From: Streptomyces griseosporeus
Lineage (GTDB): Bacteria > Actinomycetota > Actinomycetes > Streptomycetales > Streptomycetaceae
Reading direction: 5' to 3'
DNA: 64,000 bases
Assembly (NCBI RefSeq): GCF_014656055.1
Contig: NZ_BNBR01000007.1
Coordinates: 422,138-486,137 of the forward strand
In this document: positions 1 through 8,924 of the stretch, in pieces
How the letters are laid out: each line of letters begins with the position of its first letter
How positions within the stretch are numbered: the first letter of the stretch is position 1
The notes under the pieces: model-generated
Database searches by the model: none
Told to the model about the DNA's origin: nothing
What the model saw: only the letters and a program-made list of their open reading frames with translations
Translations under genes and position numbers: made by a program

Positions 1-1003
1 GCTGGCCTCCGCCGTGCAGATGGTGATCGGCGAGCTGGTGCCGAAGAACTGGGCGGTCTCCAAGCCGCTCCAGGTCGCGCGCTTCGTCGCCGGCCCCCAG
101 CACGTCTTCTCCCGTCTGTTCCGGCCGGTCATCGCCGCGCTCAACGCCGTCGCCAACCGCCTCGTGCGGGCGCTCGGCGTCGAGCCGACCGACGAGCTGG
201 CCTCCGCCCGCACCCCCGGCGAGCTGGTCTCGCTGGCCCGGCACTCCGCGCAGGCCGGCGCGCTGGAGCAGGACACCGCCGACCTGTTCGTACGGACCCT
301 GTCGCTGGGCGAGCTCACCGCGCAGCACGTGATGACCCCGCGCGTGAAGGTCAGCGCCCTGCAGTCGTCGGCCACCGCCGAGGACGTCGTCAACCTGACC
401 CGCGCCACCGGCCTGTCCCGCTTCCCCGTCTACCGGGAGAAGATCGACGAGATCGTCGGCATGGCGCACCTCAAGGACGCCCTGGCCGTCCCGGTCCACG
501 ACCGGCTGCGCACCCCCGTCGGGCGGATCGCCCGCCCCGCGCTGCTCGTGCCCGAGACCCTGCCGGTGAAGCCGCTGCTGGCCCGACTGCGCAGCGAGCA
601 GCCCATCGCCGTCGTCGTCGACGAGTACGGCGGCACGGCGGGCGTGGTCACCCTGGAGGACATCGTCGAGGAACTCGTCGGCGAGGTCCGCGACGAGCAC
701 GACGGGCAGGACCTGCCCGAGCTGGCCCCGGCCCCGCCGGAGGACGGCCGGCCCGCCTGGGACGTCGACGGCGGGGTCCGCGTCGACGGCCTGCAGCGCA
801 TAGGCCTCGTCGTGCCCGAGGGGCCGTACGAGACGGTCGCCGGCCTCGTCGCCGACCTGCTCGGCCGGATCCCCGCCCCCGGCGACCGGGCCGAGCTGCC
901 CGGCTGGCGGCTCTCCGTGCGCCAGGTCGGCCACTACCGCGCCGAGCGGGTCCGCCTGGTGCGCACGACGCCGGTCGTGAACGTGATGGAGGCCGCCCGA
1001 TGA
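1..1003 (+). CDS. CNNM/CorC-type hemolysin family protein (5' partial)
   Basis: The reading frame is already open at the window edge (it reads L-A-S-A-V-Q before the first Met at 14), so the N-terminus and most of the DUF21 membrane domain lie outside. What remains starts at the end of DUF21 (IGELVPKNWAVSKP). A CBS pair follows (VMTPRVKVSAL to about DEYGGTAGVVTLEDIVEELV), and the protein ends in a CorC_HlyC transporter-associated domain. The family (TlyC/CorC/MpfA) is linked to Mg2+/Co2+ efflux at the inner membrane; the hemolysin name is historical. Its stop overlaps the next gene by ATGA, so the two are translationally coupled and may form a heteromer. The family is certain; the substrate is not shown by the sequence. 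Confidence 0.9.
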   Translation, partial: LASAVQMVIGELVPKNWAVSKPLQVARFVAGPQHVFSRLFRPVIAALNAVANRLVRALGVEPTDELASARTPGELVSLARHSAQAGALEQDTADLFVRTLSLGELTAQHVMTPRVKVSALQSSATAEDVVNLTRATGLSRFPVYREKIDEIVGMAHLKDALAVPVHDRLRTPVGRIARPALLVPETLPVKPLLARLRSEQPIAVVVDEYGGTAGVVTLEDIVEELVGEVRDEHDGQDLPELAPAPPEDGRPAWDVDGGVRVDGLQRIGLVVPEGPYETVAGLVADLLGRIPAPGDRAELPGWRLSVRQVGHYRAERVRLVRTTPVVNVMEAAR

Positions 1004-2055
1004 CCGTCCTCCAGCTCGTCTTCGCCGCGCTGCTCGTCCTCGCCAACGGCTTCTTCGTCGGCGCCGAGTTCGCGCTGGTCTCCGTCCGCCGCAGCCAGAT
1101 CGAGCCGCTGGGCACCGCCCGGGCCCGGCAGGTGCTGTACGGACTGGAGCGGCTGCCGCAGATGATGGCCGCCGCCCAGTTCGGCATCACCGTCTGCTCG
1201 CTGACCCTGGGCGCGGTCGCCGAACCGACCGTCGCCCATCTGCTGGAGCCGGTCTTCGAGTGGATCCACCTGCCGCACGGCATGATCCACCCGCTCGGCT
1301 ATGTCATCGCCCTCGCGGCGGTCGTCTTCTTCCACCTCGTCATCGGCGAGATGGTCCCGAAGAACCTCGCCATGGCCGCCCCGGAGAAGGCCGCGCTGTG
1401 GCTGAGCCCCGGGCTGGTGTGGTTCGCCCGCCTGTGCAAGCCGATCACGGTGTCCCTCGGCGCGTGCGCCCAGGCCATCCTCAGGCTGTTCCGGGTCGAG
1501 CCGAAGGACGAGGTCGAGGCCGTCGTCACCAGCGAGCAGCTCAACCGCCTGCTGGAGGACTCCGGCCAGGCCGGCTTCCTCGACCCCGAGGAGCAGGAGC
1601 GGCTGGAGGACGCACTGGAGCTGGGCTCCCGCCCGGTGACGGACGTCCTGCTGAAGCGGGAGGACCTGATCACGGTCAGGCCCTCGGTCACCCCGGGCCA
1701 GATCGTCGACCTCACCGCCCGCACCGGCTACTCCCGCTTCCCCATCGCCACGGAGTCCGGCGCCTTCATGGGCTACCTGCATGTGAAGGACGTCCTCGAC
1801 CTGGAGGACTCCGAGCGCGCGGTGCCCCAGCACATCTGGCGCCCCATGACCACCCTGCGCGCCGAGCTGCCCCTCGACGACGCCCTCACGGTCATGCGCC
1901 GCGCGGCCACCCACCTGGCCCAGGTCGCCGACGCGAGCGGCAGGGTGCTGGGCCTGGCCGCGCTGGAGGACGTACTGGAACTCCTGGTGGGCGAGGTGCG
2001 CGACCCGGCGCACCGCGAGTCGCGGGAGGAACAGGAGCAGGTGCTGGCCTCCTGA
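1000..2055 (+). CDS. CNNM/CBS hemolysin family membrane protein
   Basis: A 351-aa paralogue of the upstream gene. It has a DUF21 membrane domain (residues about 1-180, starting with a hydrophobic helix and containing IGEMVPKNLAMAAP), then a CBS pair (about 200-335). Unlike its neighbour it ends just after the second CBS motif (ALEDVLELLVGEVRDP) and lacks the C-terminal CorC_HlyC domain. The ATG start overlaps the upstream stop (ATGA). The pairing of a full-length and a short CNNM protein in one operon is common in actinobacteria. Metal transport or sensing of adenosine nucleotides through CBS is inferred from the family only. Confidence 0.9.
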   Translation: MTVLQLVFAALLVLANGFFVGAEFALVSVRRSQIEPLGTARARQVLYGLERLPQMMAAAQFGITVCSLTLGAVAEPTVAHLLEPVFEWIHLPHGMIHPLGYVIALAAVVFFHLVIGEMVPKNLAMAAPEKAALWLSPGLVWFARLCKPITVSLGACAQAILRLFRVEPKDEVEAVVTSEQLNRLLEDSGQAGFLDPEEQERLEDALELGSRPVTDVLLKREDLITVRPSVTPGQIVDLTARTGYSRFPIATESGAFMGYLHVKDVLDLEDSERAVPQHIWRPMTTLRAELPLDDALTVMRRAATHLAQVADASGRVLGLAALEDVLELLVGEVRDPAHRESREEQEQVLAS

Positions 2056-2061
2056 CCGGAT

Positions 2062-2114
2062 GCGGGGGCCGCGCGATCCGCACCCGCTAGGCCAGCGGAT
2101 CCTGCGGCCCCCGC
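2062..2114. terminator. Bidirectional terminator between convergent genes
   Basis: An inverted repeat has arms 2062-2072 (GCGGGGGCCGC) and 2104-2114 (GCGGCCCCCGC), plus an inner stem 2075-2081 (GATCCGC) with 2095-2101 (GCGGATC). The 13-base loop holds the stop codon of the minus-strand ATPase gene. There is no T-tract, as usual in Streptomyces. It sits exactly where the convergent transcripts meet and includes the last codons of the minus-strand gene. Confidence 0.65.
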
Positions 2115-3946
2115 CCGCTCAGCACCTCTCCGTACGCCTGCATCAGGTCCGGCAGCCGCAGGGTCGCCAGGTCCTCCCGGGACAGCGGGCCCGGGTACGC
2201 TGACAGCCGCAGGTCGCGGTAGGCGCAGCTCTTCTCGTACAGCGTCCGCAGGAACCGCCCGTTGCCCAGCTCGTCGATCCAGCCCTGGTCCACGACGTGC
2301 CCGGCGATCGACCGAAGCTCGTCCAGGGCCTCCTCGTCCCACTGGTCGCCGTTCTCCGCGGCGAGCACCTTGCCGATCTCGGTGAGTTCCAGCGGCCGGT
2401 AGGAGGGGAAGTCGACGCGGGTGGTGAACCGGGAGGACAGTCCGGGGTTGGCGGCGAGCAGCCGGTCCATGCCCTCCGGGTAGCCGGCCAGGATCACCAC
2501 CAGGTGGTCGCGGTTGTCCTCGGCCCGCTTCAGCAGCACCTGCAGCGCCTCGTCGCCGTACGCGTCCCCCTTGCCGTAGCCCGAGTTGGACAGCGAGTAG
2601 GCCTCGTCGACGAAGAGGACCCCGCCGAGCGCGGAGTCGATGAGCTCGTTGGCCTTCACGGCGGTCTGCCCGAGGTACTCGCCGACCAGGTCGGCCCGCT
2701 GCGCCTCCACGAGATGGTCGCCGCCGAGCAAGCCGAGGGCGTAGAAGACCCGGCCGAGGATACGGGCGACGGTGGTCTTGCCGGTGCCGGAGGGGCCGGA
2801 GAAGACGAAGTGCCGTTTCGGCGGCTGCACCGGCAGCCCCTGCCCGGCGCGCAGCCGGGCCATGTTCAGCTGCGCCGACAACGCCTTCACCTGGCGTTTG
2901 ACCGGCTCCAGCCCCACCATGCGCTCCAGCTCGGCGAGCGCCTCCTCCAGTAAGCCCGGGTCGGTCGGCCCCGCGGGCAGCGTGACCGGCGCGACGGCGG
3001 TCTTCTCGCGCACCGCGGGATCGGCCGCCGAGGGCAGCGGACCGGCGGGTGGCTCCGGGTCGGACACCTTCAGGTCGCGGCCCTCGGTGTCGTACAGCGG
3101 GTCCAGGCCGTCGGGTCCGTCCAGCCCGTCCCCGCCCGCCCCGGCGAGCACGATCCCCGCGAGGTCGGCCGGGTCGTCGTACCCGTCGCCCTCGGCGATC
3201 GCCGCGAGGCGGGCCGCGGTGTCCATGAAGGCCGGGTCCACGCGGTGCACCGCCCGGTACAGCGGCAGCGCGGCGGCGGAGCGGCCGGTGCCCTCGTGCG
3301 CCCGGGCCAGCCAGTAGCGCAGCTCCTTGCGCTGCGGCTGCTCGCTGCGGCAGCGCATCAGCGCGGCCGACAGCAGCGGCTCGGCCTGCCCGTACATCTC
3401 CAGCCGGACCCGGGCCATGCCGCCGAACAGCCCGGCCTCGATGCCCAGCAGCGGATCGTCGATCAGCGGGTCGGTGTGCCGGACCAGCTGCTCCCAGTCC
3501 TTGACCAGATAGGCGCGGCAGGCGTGCAGGAAGCGGACCTGCTGGTCGGTGTCGACCGGCGGCAGCCCGGCGAGGGCCCGGTCCAGTTCGGGGACGTGCC
3601 GGCCGTCGAGCCAGTGGGAGGCGTGCGCGAGCAGCAGGTCACGGGGGCTCTCCAGCACCGGCTGCACCCACCAGCCCAGCCAGTACCAGGAGTTGAGGGT
3701 GCGGCGGTGCCGGGTACGCTGCTCGCCGAAGCGGTCGCGGTGGCGGTACATCCGCAGCAGCGCCGTCGTCGTGTCCACGCGCAGCGCGTGCAGCCCGAGC
3801 CAGGCGTCGGCCATCCCCGAGTCGATCCGCACCGCCGCCCGGAACTCCTCCTCCGCCTGCGGATAGGCGCCCATGGTGTAGGCGTCCACGCCTCGCAGCC
3901 AGGCGAGGTCGGCCGGGCCGTCGGGGCCCTGCATGCCGAAGTCCAT
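2087..3946 (-). CDS. EccA/CbxX-type AAA+ ATPase with N-terminal TPR-like half
   Basis: A 619-aa protein. The N-terminal half (residues about 1-290) is helical and TPR-like (AYTMGAYPQAEEEFRAAVR and similar). The C-terminal half is a CbxX/CfqX AAA+ domain with Walker A SGPSGTGKT (Lys near residue 390), Walker B GGVLFVDEAYSL and an Arg in LSSRFTTRVDF. This is the architecture and size of EccA, the cytosolic ATPase of type VII (ESX) secretion, and of similar orphan ATPases in Streptomyces. No ESX membrane genes are nearby, so the client is unknown. I chose the ATG at 3946 (MDFGMQ) because the 71 residues upstream in frame are low-complexity Arg/Pro-rich and look non-coding. It converges with the CNNM pair. 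Confidence 0.85.
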   Translation of the reverse strand: MDFGMQGPDGPADLAWLRGVDAYTMGAYPQAEEEFRAAVRIDSGMADAWLGLHALRVDTTTALLRMYRHRDRFGEQRTRHRRTLNSWYWLGWWVQPVLESPRDLLLAHASHWLDGRHVPELDRALAGLPPVDTDQQVRFLHACRAYLVKDWEQLVRHTDPLIDDPLLGIEAGLFGGMARVRLEMYGQAEPLLSAALMRCRSEQPQRKELRYWLARAHEGTGRSAAALPLYRAVHRVDPAFMDTAARLAAIAEGDGYDDPADLAGIVLAGAGGDGLDGPDGLDPLYDTEGRDLKVSDPEPPAGPLPSAADPAVREKTAVAPVTLPAGPTDPGLLEEALAELERMVGLEPVKRQVKALSAQLNMARLRAGQGLPVQPPKRHFVFSGPSGTGKTTVARILGRVFYALGLLGGDHLVEAQRADLVGEYLGQTAVKANELIDSALGGVLFVDEAYSLSNSGYGKGDAYGDEALQVLLKRAEDNRDHLVVILAGYPEGMDRLLAANPGLSSRFTTRVDFPSYRPLELTEIGKVLAAENGDQWDEEALDELRSIAGHVVDQGWIDELGNGRFLRTLYEKSCAYRDLRLSAYPGPLSREDLATLRLPDLMQAYGEVLSGRGPQDPLA

Positions 3947-4236
3947 CACGTCCCCCACAGACCGTGCCCCCGTCGGTGTGCCGTCCGGCCGTCGCCCGTC
4001 GGCTTCCTTCGTCGAACCGCTGTGCCGCGGAACGGAGTTGCAAGGTGCGCGTGACAGCCGTCCGTAGGTCGCACCGAGGGCATCGTACCCGCGGGAACAG
4101 TGCCGCCGAAGGGTGCGTGGGGTGCGTTCGGCGAGGTGGGAGCGGACGGGGGCGCACACGCGGTGGTGACCGTGGGTGAGCGGGCGACGTCACGCAGCGT
4201 CCGCGAAGAGGGGCGCGGGACGGTGTGCGGACAGAA
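3947..4236. other. Intergenic region upstream of the EccA-like gene
   Basis: No gene is recognised in this stretch, which together with the hairpin that follows makes a 444-bp gap. Frames running through it are Arg-rich shadows. It should hold the promoter for the minus-strand ATPase. A TACGAT-like -10 on the minus strand (4083-4088) is possible but has no convincing -35. Confidence 0.5.
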
Positions 4237-4281
4237 CGAAGCCCCCGATCACGGGGGAACAACCGGGGGCTTCGCGTCTGT
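4230..4281 (-). terminator. Hairpin terminator after the kinase gene
   Basis: The core stem is 4237-4247 (CGAAGCCCCCG) with 4264-4274 (CGGGGGCTTCG), extended by an outer ACAGA/TCTGT pairing. The left arm can also pair with the CGGGGG at 4252-4257, so two mutually exclusive stems are possible. It lies about 110 bases past the stop of the minus-strand kinase gene and upstream of the EccA-like gene. Termination of the kinase transcript is the simplest reading. Confidence 0.5.
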
Positions 4282-4390
4282 CGGCGGCTTCGATTGCCGC
4301 ACATTGAGAACGTAAGTCCTGTACGGGCCCTGGGTCAAGCCGAGTTGAGGACCTCCTGGTGTTTCCCGCGCAAGGGTCTTCACCACTTCA

Positions 4391-5218
4391 TCACACTGCG
4401 GCGGGTCCGTCACCGTGGGTGAGGTCCGGGTCCTCCGCGGCGGGCCCCGGGAGCATCTCGTACCCCTGTGTCACCTGTCGCACCAGCAGATGCGCGTACG
4501 GTCGTGAAGGGTCCGCCGCGAAGTGCTCCCGCTCGGCACGGACCCATCCGTCCCAGAACTCCCGCTGTTCCGCCCCGTCCCGCGCGCGTCCCCGCGCCCA
4601 GGACACCTCGGCAGGCAGCTCCATCCACAGCAGACGCGCGAGGAGGGGGCGCAGCGCTCGGCGGCCGGCGCCCACGCCCTCGATCAGTACGACGGGGGCG
4701 GCCGGCAGGGGGCGCGGCGCCCCGAACCGGCGGGCCCGCCAGTCGTAGGGCGCGTAGTGCGCGCTCTCCCCGCGCGACAGCGGCTCGATCACCTGTTCCC
4801 GCAGCCGCCCGGTCCAGCCGAACAGCTCCTCGTGGCTGGCGATGTCGTCGAGGCGCAGCACCGGAGCGCCGCCGAGGGCCTCGGCCAGCCGCCCGGCGAA
4901 CGTCGACTTCCCGGACCCGGCGTGCCCGTCGACGGCGACCAGGCGGACCGGCCCGCAGGACGGTGGCAGGCCGCGCAGGAGGGCGGCGAGGCGTTCGATG
5001 GTCGTCCCCCAGGGTGCGTCCGACAGGGCCGCGCCGAGTCTACGGCGGTCGGGCGACGCCTCCGGTGCGGCGCCGCCGCCCAGGTCACGCCAGTGGTGGA
5101 GACCAATATTGGTGCGCCCGGCATGCCCCGAAGTGCTGGCAGCGGGGCCCTTGGCCCGCCATAGTTGGCGCACGCACGCGGACATGACCGTCCACTGGAT
5201 GTGCCCCGACCCGGACAC
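4391..5218 (-). CDS. Uridine kinase-like P-loop protein
   Basis: The recognisable part is a small-molecule kinase fold. It has a P-loop VDGHAGSGKST, a LRLDDIASHEELFGW segment, YDWRARRFG and VVLIEGVGAG, which resemble the uridine/pantothenate kinase (PRK) family. Streptomyces homologues are usually called uridine kinase, and the true substrate is unproven. The start is uncertain. ATG at 5218 gives 275 aa and ATG at 5185 gives 264 aa. The first ~60 residues look weakly conserved, and a perfect 12-bp palindrome (5102-5113) lies inside them, so translation may start later at a non-standard codon. The gene diverges from the secreted peptidase gene at 5236. Confidence 0.65.
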   Translation of the reverse strand: MSGSGHIQWTVMSACVRQLWRAKGPAASTSGHAGRTNIGLHHWRDLGGGAAPEASPDRRRLGAALSDAPWGTTIERLAALLRGLPPSCGPVRLVAVDGHAGSGKSTFAGRLAEALGGAPVLRLDDIASHEELFGWTGRLREQVIEPLSRGESAHYAPYDWRARRFGAPRPLPAAPVVLIEGVGAGRRALRPLLARLLWMELPAEVSWARGRARDGAEQREFWDGWVRAEREHFAADPSRPYAHLLVRQVTQGYEMLPGPAAEDPDLTHGDGPAAV

Positions 5219-5235
5219 CTGGGGGTTTCCCGCCG

Positions 5236-6600
5236 ATGAGCAGAGCCGAACAGCCGTCCCGCAGAACCCTTCTGACCGCGGCGATCGCCGCCGCGGTGGC
5301 CGGCGGAGCGGTCCCGGCCATGGCCGGCACCGCCGCCGCCGTCGAGGACCGTGACAAGGCGGCCGCGGCCCGGCCGGTCGACAACCGTGCCTGGACGACC
5401 TACACCGACTGGCGCGGCGGCACCGCCCACGGCACCCGCGCCGTCGCCGGCGCCCGGCCCGGCCTCGTGATCGGCACGGCCGCCGGCACCACCGACTACA
5501 CCGACCCGCACACCGGCCGCACCGCCACCTGGGAGTACGCCACCTGGACCTCGCCGGTCCACCGGCTGTCCGTGCCCGCCACCGAGGTCATCGCCTCCTG
5601 GAACGCGCACACCCCGGCCGGCACCTGGCTCCAGACCGAACTCCAGGGCACCTATTCCGACGGCACCGACACGCCCTGGTACGTGATGGGCCGCTGGGCC
5701 GCCGGCGACGAGGACATCCGCCGCACCTCCGTCGACGACCAGAGCGACGGCAAGAGCAGCATCTGGACGGACACCTTCGCCGTCGACGAGCCCGCCTCCG
5801 GACTGCGCCTGGTCTCCTACCGCCTGCGCCTGACCCTCTACCGCCGCCCCGGCTCCGGCACCACCCCGAAGGTGTGGCGCGTCGGCGCGATGGGCTCCGA
5901 CGTCCCCGACCGCTTCACCGTCCCCGCCTCCACGCCCGGCCTCGCCCGCGAACTGACCGTCCCGCGCTACTCGCAGGAGATCCACAAGGGCCAGTACCCC
6001 GAGTACGACAACGGCGGCGAGGCCTGGTGCAGCCCCACCTCCTCGCAGATGATCATCGAGTACTGGGGCGGCCGGCTCACCGAGGAACAGCTGTCCTGGG
6101 TCGACCCGTCCTACGCCGACCCGCAGATCTGCCACGCCGCCCGGTACACCTACGACTACCAGTACGCCGGCTGCGGCAACTGGCCGTTCAACGCCGCCTA
6201 CGCCGCCACCTTCGACGGCCTCCAGGGCGTGGTGACCCGGCTCGGCTCGCTCACCGACCTGGAGACGCTGATCGCCGCGGGCATCCCGGCCATAACGTCG
6301 CAGTCCTTCCTCAAGACGGAGCTGACCGGCGCGGGTTACGGCACCTCCGGCCACCTGATGACGGTGATCGGCTTCACCGCCGAAGGCGACGTGATCGCCA
6401 ACGACCCGGCCTCGCCGAGCGACGAGGCGGTGCGCCGCGTCTACCTGCGGCGGGAGTTCGAGAACATCTGGCTGCGCACCAAGCGGTACAACGCCTCCGG
6501 CAAGGTCGTCTCCGGCACCGGCGGCGTCTGCTACCTCTACTTCCCCGCGCACCCCAGCCCGCTCCAGCGCAAGGCGCTCGCCGCGGTCGGCGTGCGCTGA
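5236..6600 (+). CDS. Secreted C39-family (papain-like) peptidase
   Basis: A 454-aa exported protein. The N-terminus has a Tat-like motif (SRRTLLTAA) followed by an Ala-rich hydrophobic stretch ending near AMAGTAAA. Residues about 45-240 form a beta-rich domain of unknown function. The C-terminal half is a peptidase_C39_2 domain with Cys265 in GGEAWCSPTSS, His373 in SGHLMTVIGF and Asn389/Asp390 in IANDPAS, matching a Cys-His-Asn/Asp catalytic set. The whole family is common in Streptomyces secretomes; the substrate is unknown. The ATG at 5236 is preferred because it starts the signal sequence directly. Confidence 0.85.
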   Translation: MSRAEQPSRRTLLTAAIAAAVAGGAVPAMAGTAAAVEDRDKAAAARPVDNRAWTTYTDWRGGTAHGTRAVAGARPGLVIGTAAGTTDYTDPHTGRTATWEYATWTSPVHRLSVPATEVIASWNAHTPAGTWLQTELQGTYSDGTDTPWYVMGRWAAGDEDIRRTSVDDQSDGKSSIWTDTFAVDEPASGLRLVSYRLRLTLYRRPGSGTTPKVWRVGAMGSDVPDRFTVPASTPGLARELTVPRYSQEIHKGQYPEYDNGGEAWCSPTSSQMIIEYWGGRLTEEQLSWVDPSYADPQICHAARYTYDYQYAGCGNWPFNAAYAATFDGLQGVVTRLGSLTDLETLIAAGIPAITSQSFLKTELTGAGYGTSGHLMTVIGFTAEGDVIANDPASPSDEAVRRVYLRREFENIWLRTKRYNASGKVVSGTGGVCYLYFPAHPSPLQRKALAAVGVR

Positions 6601-6731
6601 GGTGACGCGTGCCACGGTGCGGGCCGAGGTGACGCGGACCACGTGAGCAACATCTCGGTCCGCCCCGGGCGCGGACGGTGGCAAGGTGGAGGACCGACCG
6701 CACGATCCCGCACGATCCCGAGCGAGACACC

Positions 6732-6878
6732 ATGAGCGCACACTCCGCCACCGCCGCCCGCGCCCGCACCCGCACCGGAGGGCCGAAGGAGGACGGACCG
6801 AAGATCCTCGAACACGCCCTGGGCTGGACCCTCGTCGTGGTCCTGGCGATGCTCGTCACCCAGCTCGGACTGGTGTGA
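6732..6878 (+). CDS. 48-aa single-pass membrane protein (SCO1431-like)
   Basis: A 48-aa protein with a Ala/Arg/Thr-rich N-terminus, a conserved-looking GGPKEDGPKILEH stretch and one C-terminal transmembrane helix (WTLVVVLAMLVTQLGLV). It matches my memory of the small SCO1431 family of Streptomyces membrane proteins. The ATG at 6732 follows GAGCGAG. The upstream in-frame ATG at 6678 would add an atypical Arg/His-rich stretch and is rejected. A tandem duplication of CGCACGATCC occurs just upstream (about 6698-6718). Function unknown. Confidence 0.7.
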   Translation: MSAHSATAARARTRTGGPKEDGPKILEHALGWTLVVVLAMLVTQLGLV

Positions 6879-6966
6879 TCCCGCACACCGGTCCGCTGTG
6901 ACCTGAGACATAACCGACCTGCCATACTGCGGAGGTCCCGCCGCCCGTAGGAATCCAGGGTCGAAA

Positions 6967-7629
6967 TTGAATATCAGCCGTCAGCACGATGCCGTTCCCC
7001 GTCCCCGGGCCCGCGGCACCGAGCGTTCGCTGGCACGCCGCGCCGAGCTCCTCGCGATCGGCCGGAGGCTGTTCGCCGACACGTCGTACGACGCCCTCTC
7101 GATGGACGACATCGCCCGGCAGGCCGGTGTCGCCAAGGGGCTGATCTACTACTACTTCCAGTCCAAGCGGGGCTACTACCTGGCCATCGTCCAGGACTCC
7201 GTGGCCGACCTGGTCGCCTTCGCGGCGAGCGGCGTGGAACTGCCACAGGTGGACCGGGTCCACCGCACGATCGACGGCTACCTGCGCTACGCCGAGCACA
7301 ACCACGCCGCCTACCGCACCATCGTCAGCGGCGGTGTCGGCTTCGACACCGAGGTGCACGCCATCCGCGACTCGGTCCGCGAGGCGATCGTCGCGACCAT
7401 CGCCGAGGGCGCCTACGGCCGCACCGACATCGCCCCGCCCGCCCGCATGGGCCTGCTCGCCTGGGTGTGCGCGGTCGAGGGCGCAACCCTCGACTGGATC
7501 GACCGCCCGGAACTCTCCCGCGCCACGATGCGCGACCTGCTGGTCAAGATGCTCGGCGGCACCCTGCGCGCCATCGAGGAACTGACCCCGACCCTCCCGG
7601 CCCCGGAACCGGCGCGCCGGGAGGCGTAG
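6967..7629 (+). CDS. TetR/AcrR family transcriptional regulator
   Basis: A 220-aa one-component regulator. The TetR HTH is clear (MDDIARQAGVAKGLIYYYF, residues about 40-58), followed by the usual helical ligand-binding region. The frame starts at TTG 6967, about 10 bases after a GTAGGAA ribosome-binding-like sequence; no ATG or GTG closer to the HTH is as well placed. It precedes an acyl-CoA dehydrogenase gene on the same strand, so control of fatty-acid or CoA-ester catabolism is possible. No operator was identified. Confidence 0.88.
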   Translation: MNISRQHDAVPRPRARGTERSLARRAELLAIGRRLFADTSYDALSMDDIARQAGVAKGLIYYYFQSKRGYYLAIVQDSVADLVAFAASGVELPQVDRVHRTIDGYLRYAEHNHAAYRTIVSGGVGFDTEVHAIRDSVREAIVATIAEGAYGRTDIAPPARMGLLAWVCAVEGATLDWIDRPELSRATMRDLLVKMLGGTLRAIEELTPTLPAPEPARREA

Positions 7630-7763
7630 GGGCGGGGGCCGGGCCTGCGCCGGCAGGGCGAGGGTCCCCGCCGTCCCGTGATGCCGCGCCCTCGCCGGGG
7701 CATACTCCCAGCGCAGCCGCTGGTCAGCAGGCTTTCGCGGCCGGAGCCGACAAGGAGGTCGCC

Positions 7764-8924
7764 ATGCCGGTGGACCGTCACCTGCCCTCGGACGAGGCCC
7801 GGGACCTGCTCGCGCTCGTCCGCGACATCGCCCACCGGGAGGTCGCGCCGACGGCGGCCGCCGAGGAGGACGCCGGCCGCTTCCCGCGCGAGCTGTTCCG
7901 CCTGCTGTCGGAGTCCGGGCTGCTCGGACTGCCGTACCCGGCGGAGCACGGCGGCGGCGACCAGCCGTACGAGGTCTACCTCCAGGTCCTGGAGGAACTC
8001 GCCGCCGCCCGGCTCACCGTCGGGCTCGGCGTCAGCGTGCACACGCTCTCCTGTCACGCCCTCGCCGCCTACGGCACCAAGCAGCAGCGGGCCGAGCACC
8101 TGCCCGGGATGCTCGGCCAGGGCCTGCTCGGCGCGTACTGCCTGTCCGAGCCGTCCTCCGGCTCGGACGCCGCGTCGCTGCGCACCCGGGCCGTCCGCGA
8201 CGACGCCGGGGCGGGCTGGGTGATCAGCGGCACCAAGGCCTGGACCACGCACGGCGGCATCGCCGACTTCTACACGGTCATGGCCCGCACCGGCGGCGAG
8301 GGACCGCGCGGGATCACCGCCTTCCTGGTGCCCGGCGACGCCGCCGGCCTGAGCGCCGCCCCGCCGGAGAGGAAGATGGGCCTCAAGGGCTCGCCGACCG
8401 CGCAGGTCCACTTCGACCGGGTGGCGGTCGGGGACGACCGGCGTATCGGCGAGGAGGGGCAGGGGTTCGCCATCGCGCTGTCCTCGCTCGACGCCGGACG
8501 GCTGGGCATCGCGGCCTGCGCGATCGGCCTGGCCCAGGCCGCGCTGGACGAGGCGGTGGCGTACGCGGCCGAGCGGCGGCAGTTCGGCCGGCCCGTCGCC
8601 GGCTTCCAGGGCATCCGGTTCATGCTGGCCGACATGGCGACGCAGGTCGCGGCGGGACGCGCGCTGTACCTCGCGGCGGCACGGCTGAAGGACGCGGGCA
8701 AGCCCTTCTCCGCCGAGGCGGCCATGGCCAAACTGCACTGCACCGACACGGCGATGCGGGTCACCACCGACGCCGTCCAGGTCCTCGGCGGCTACGGCTA
8801 CACCGCCGACTTCCCCGTCGAGCGCTACATGCGCGAGGCCAAGGTCCTCCAGATCGTCGAGGGCACCAACCAGATCCAGCGCATGGTCATCGCCCGCCAT
8901 CTGGTGGGACCCGAAACCCGCTGA
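7764..8924 (+). CDS. Acyl-CoA dehydrogenase
   Basis: A 386-aa FAD enzyme, the normal length for the family. It has the N-terminal helical domain, the middle beta domain with CLSEPSSGSDAAS, and the C-terminal helical domain ending in the signature VLQIVEGTNQIQRMVIAR. It would oxidise acyl-CoA thioesters to trans-2-enoyl-CoA in beta-oxidation or branched-chain amino acid breakdown. The ATG at 7764 has a strong AAGGAGG (7752-7758) six bases upstream. The TetR gene ends 134 bases before. The 3' end overlaps the end of a small minus-strand ORF (8887-9141). Substrate chain length cannot be told from the sequence. Confidence 0.92.
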   Translation: MPVDRHLPSDEARDLLALVRDIAHREVAPTAAAEEDAGRFPRELFRLLSESGLLGLPYPAEHGGGDQPYEVYLQVLEELAAARLTVGLGVSVHTLSCHALAAYGTKQQRAEHLPGMLGQGLLGAYCLSEPSSGSDAASLRTRAVRDDAGAGWVISGTKAWTTHGGIADFYTVMARTGGEGPRGITAFLVPGDAAGLSAAPPERKMGLKGSPTAQVHFDRVAVGDDRRIGEEGQGFAIALSSLDAGRLGIAACAIGLAQAALDEAVAYAAERRQFGRPVAGFQGIRFMLADMATQVAAGRALYLAAARLKDAGKPFSAEAAMAKLHCTDTAMRVTTDAVQVLGGYGYTADFPVERYMREAKVLQIVEGTNQIQRMVIARHLVGPETR

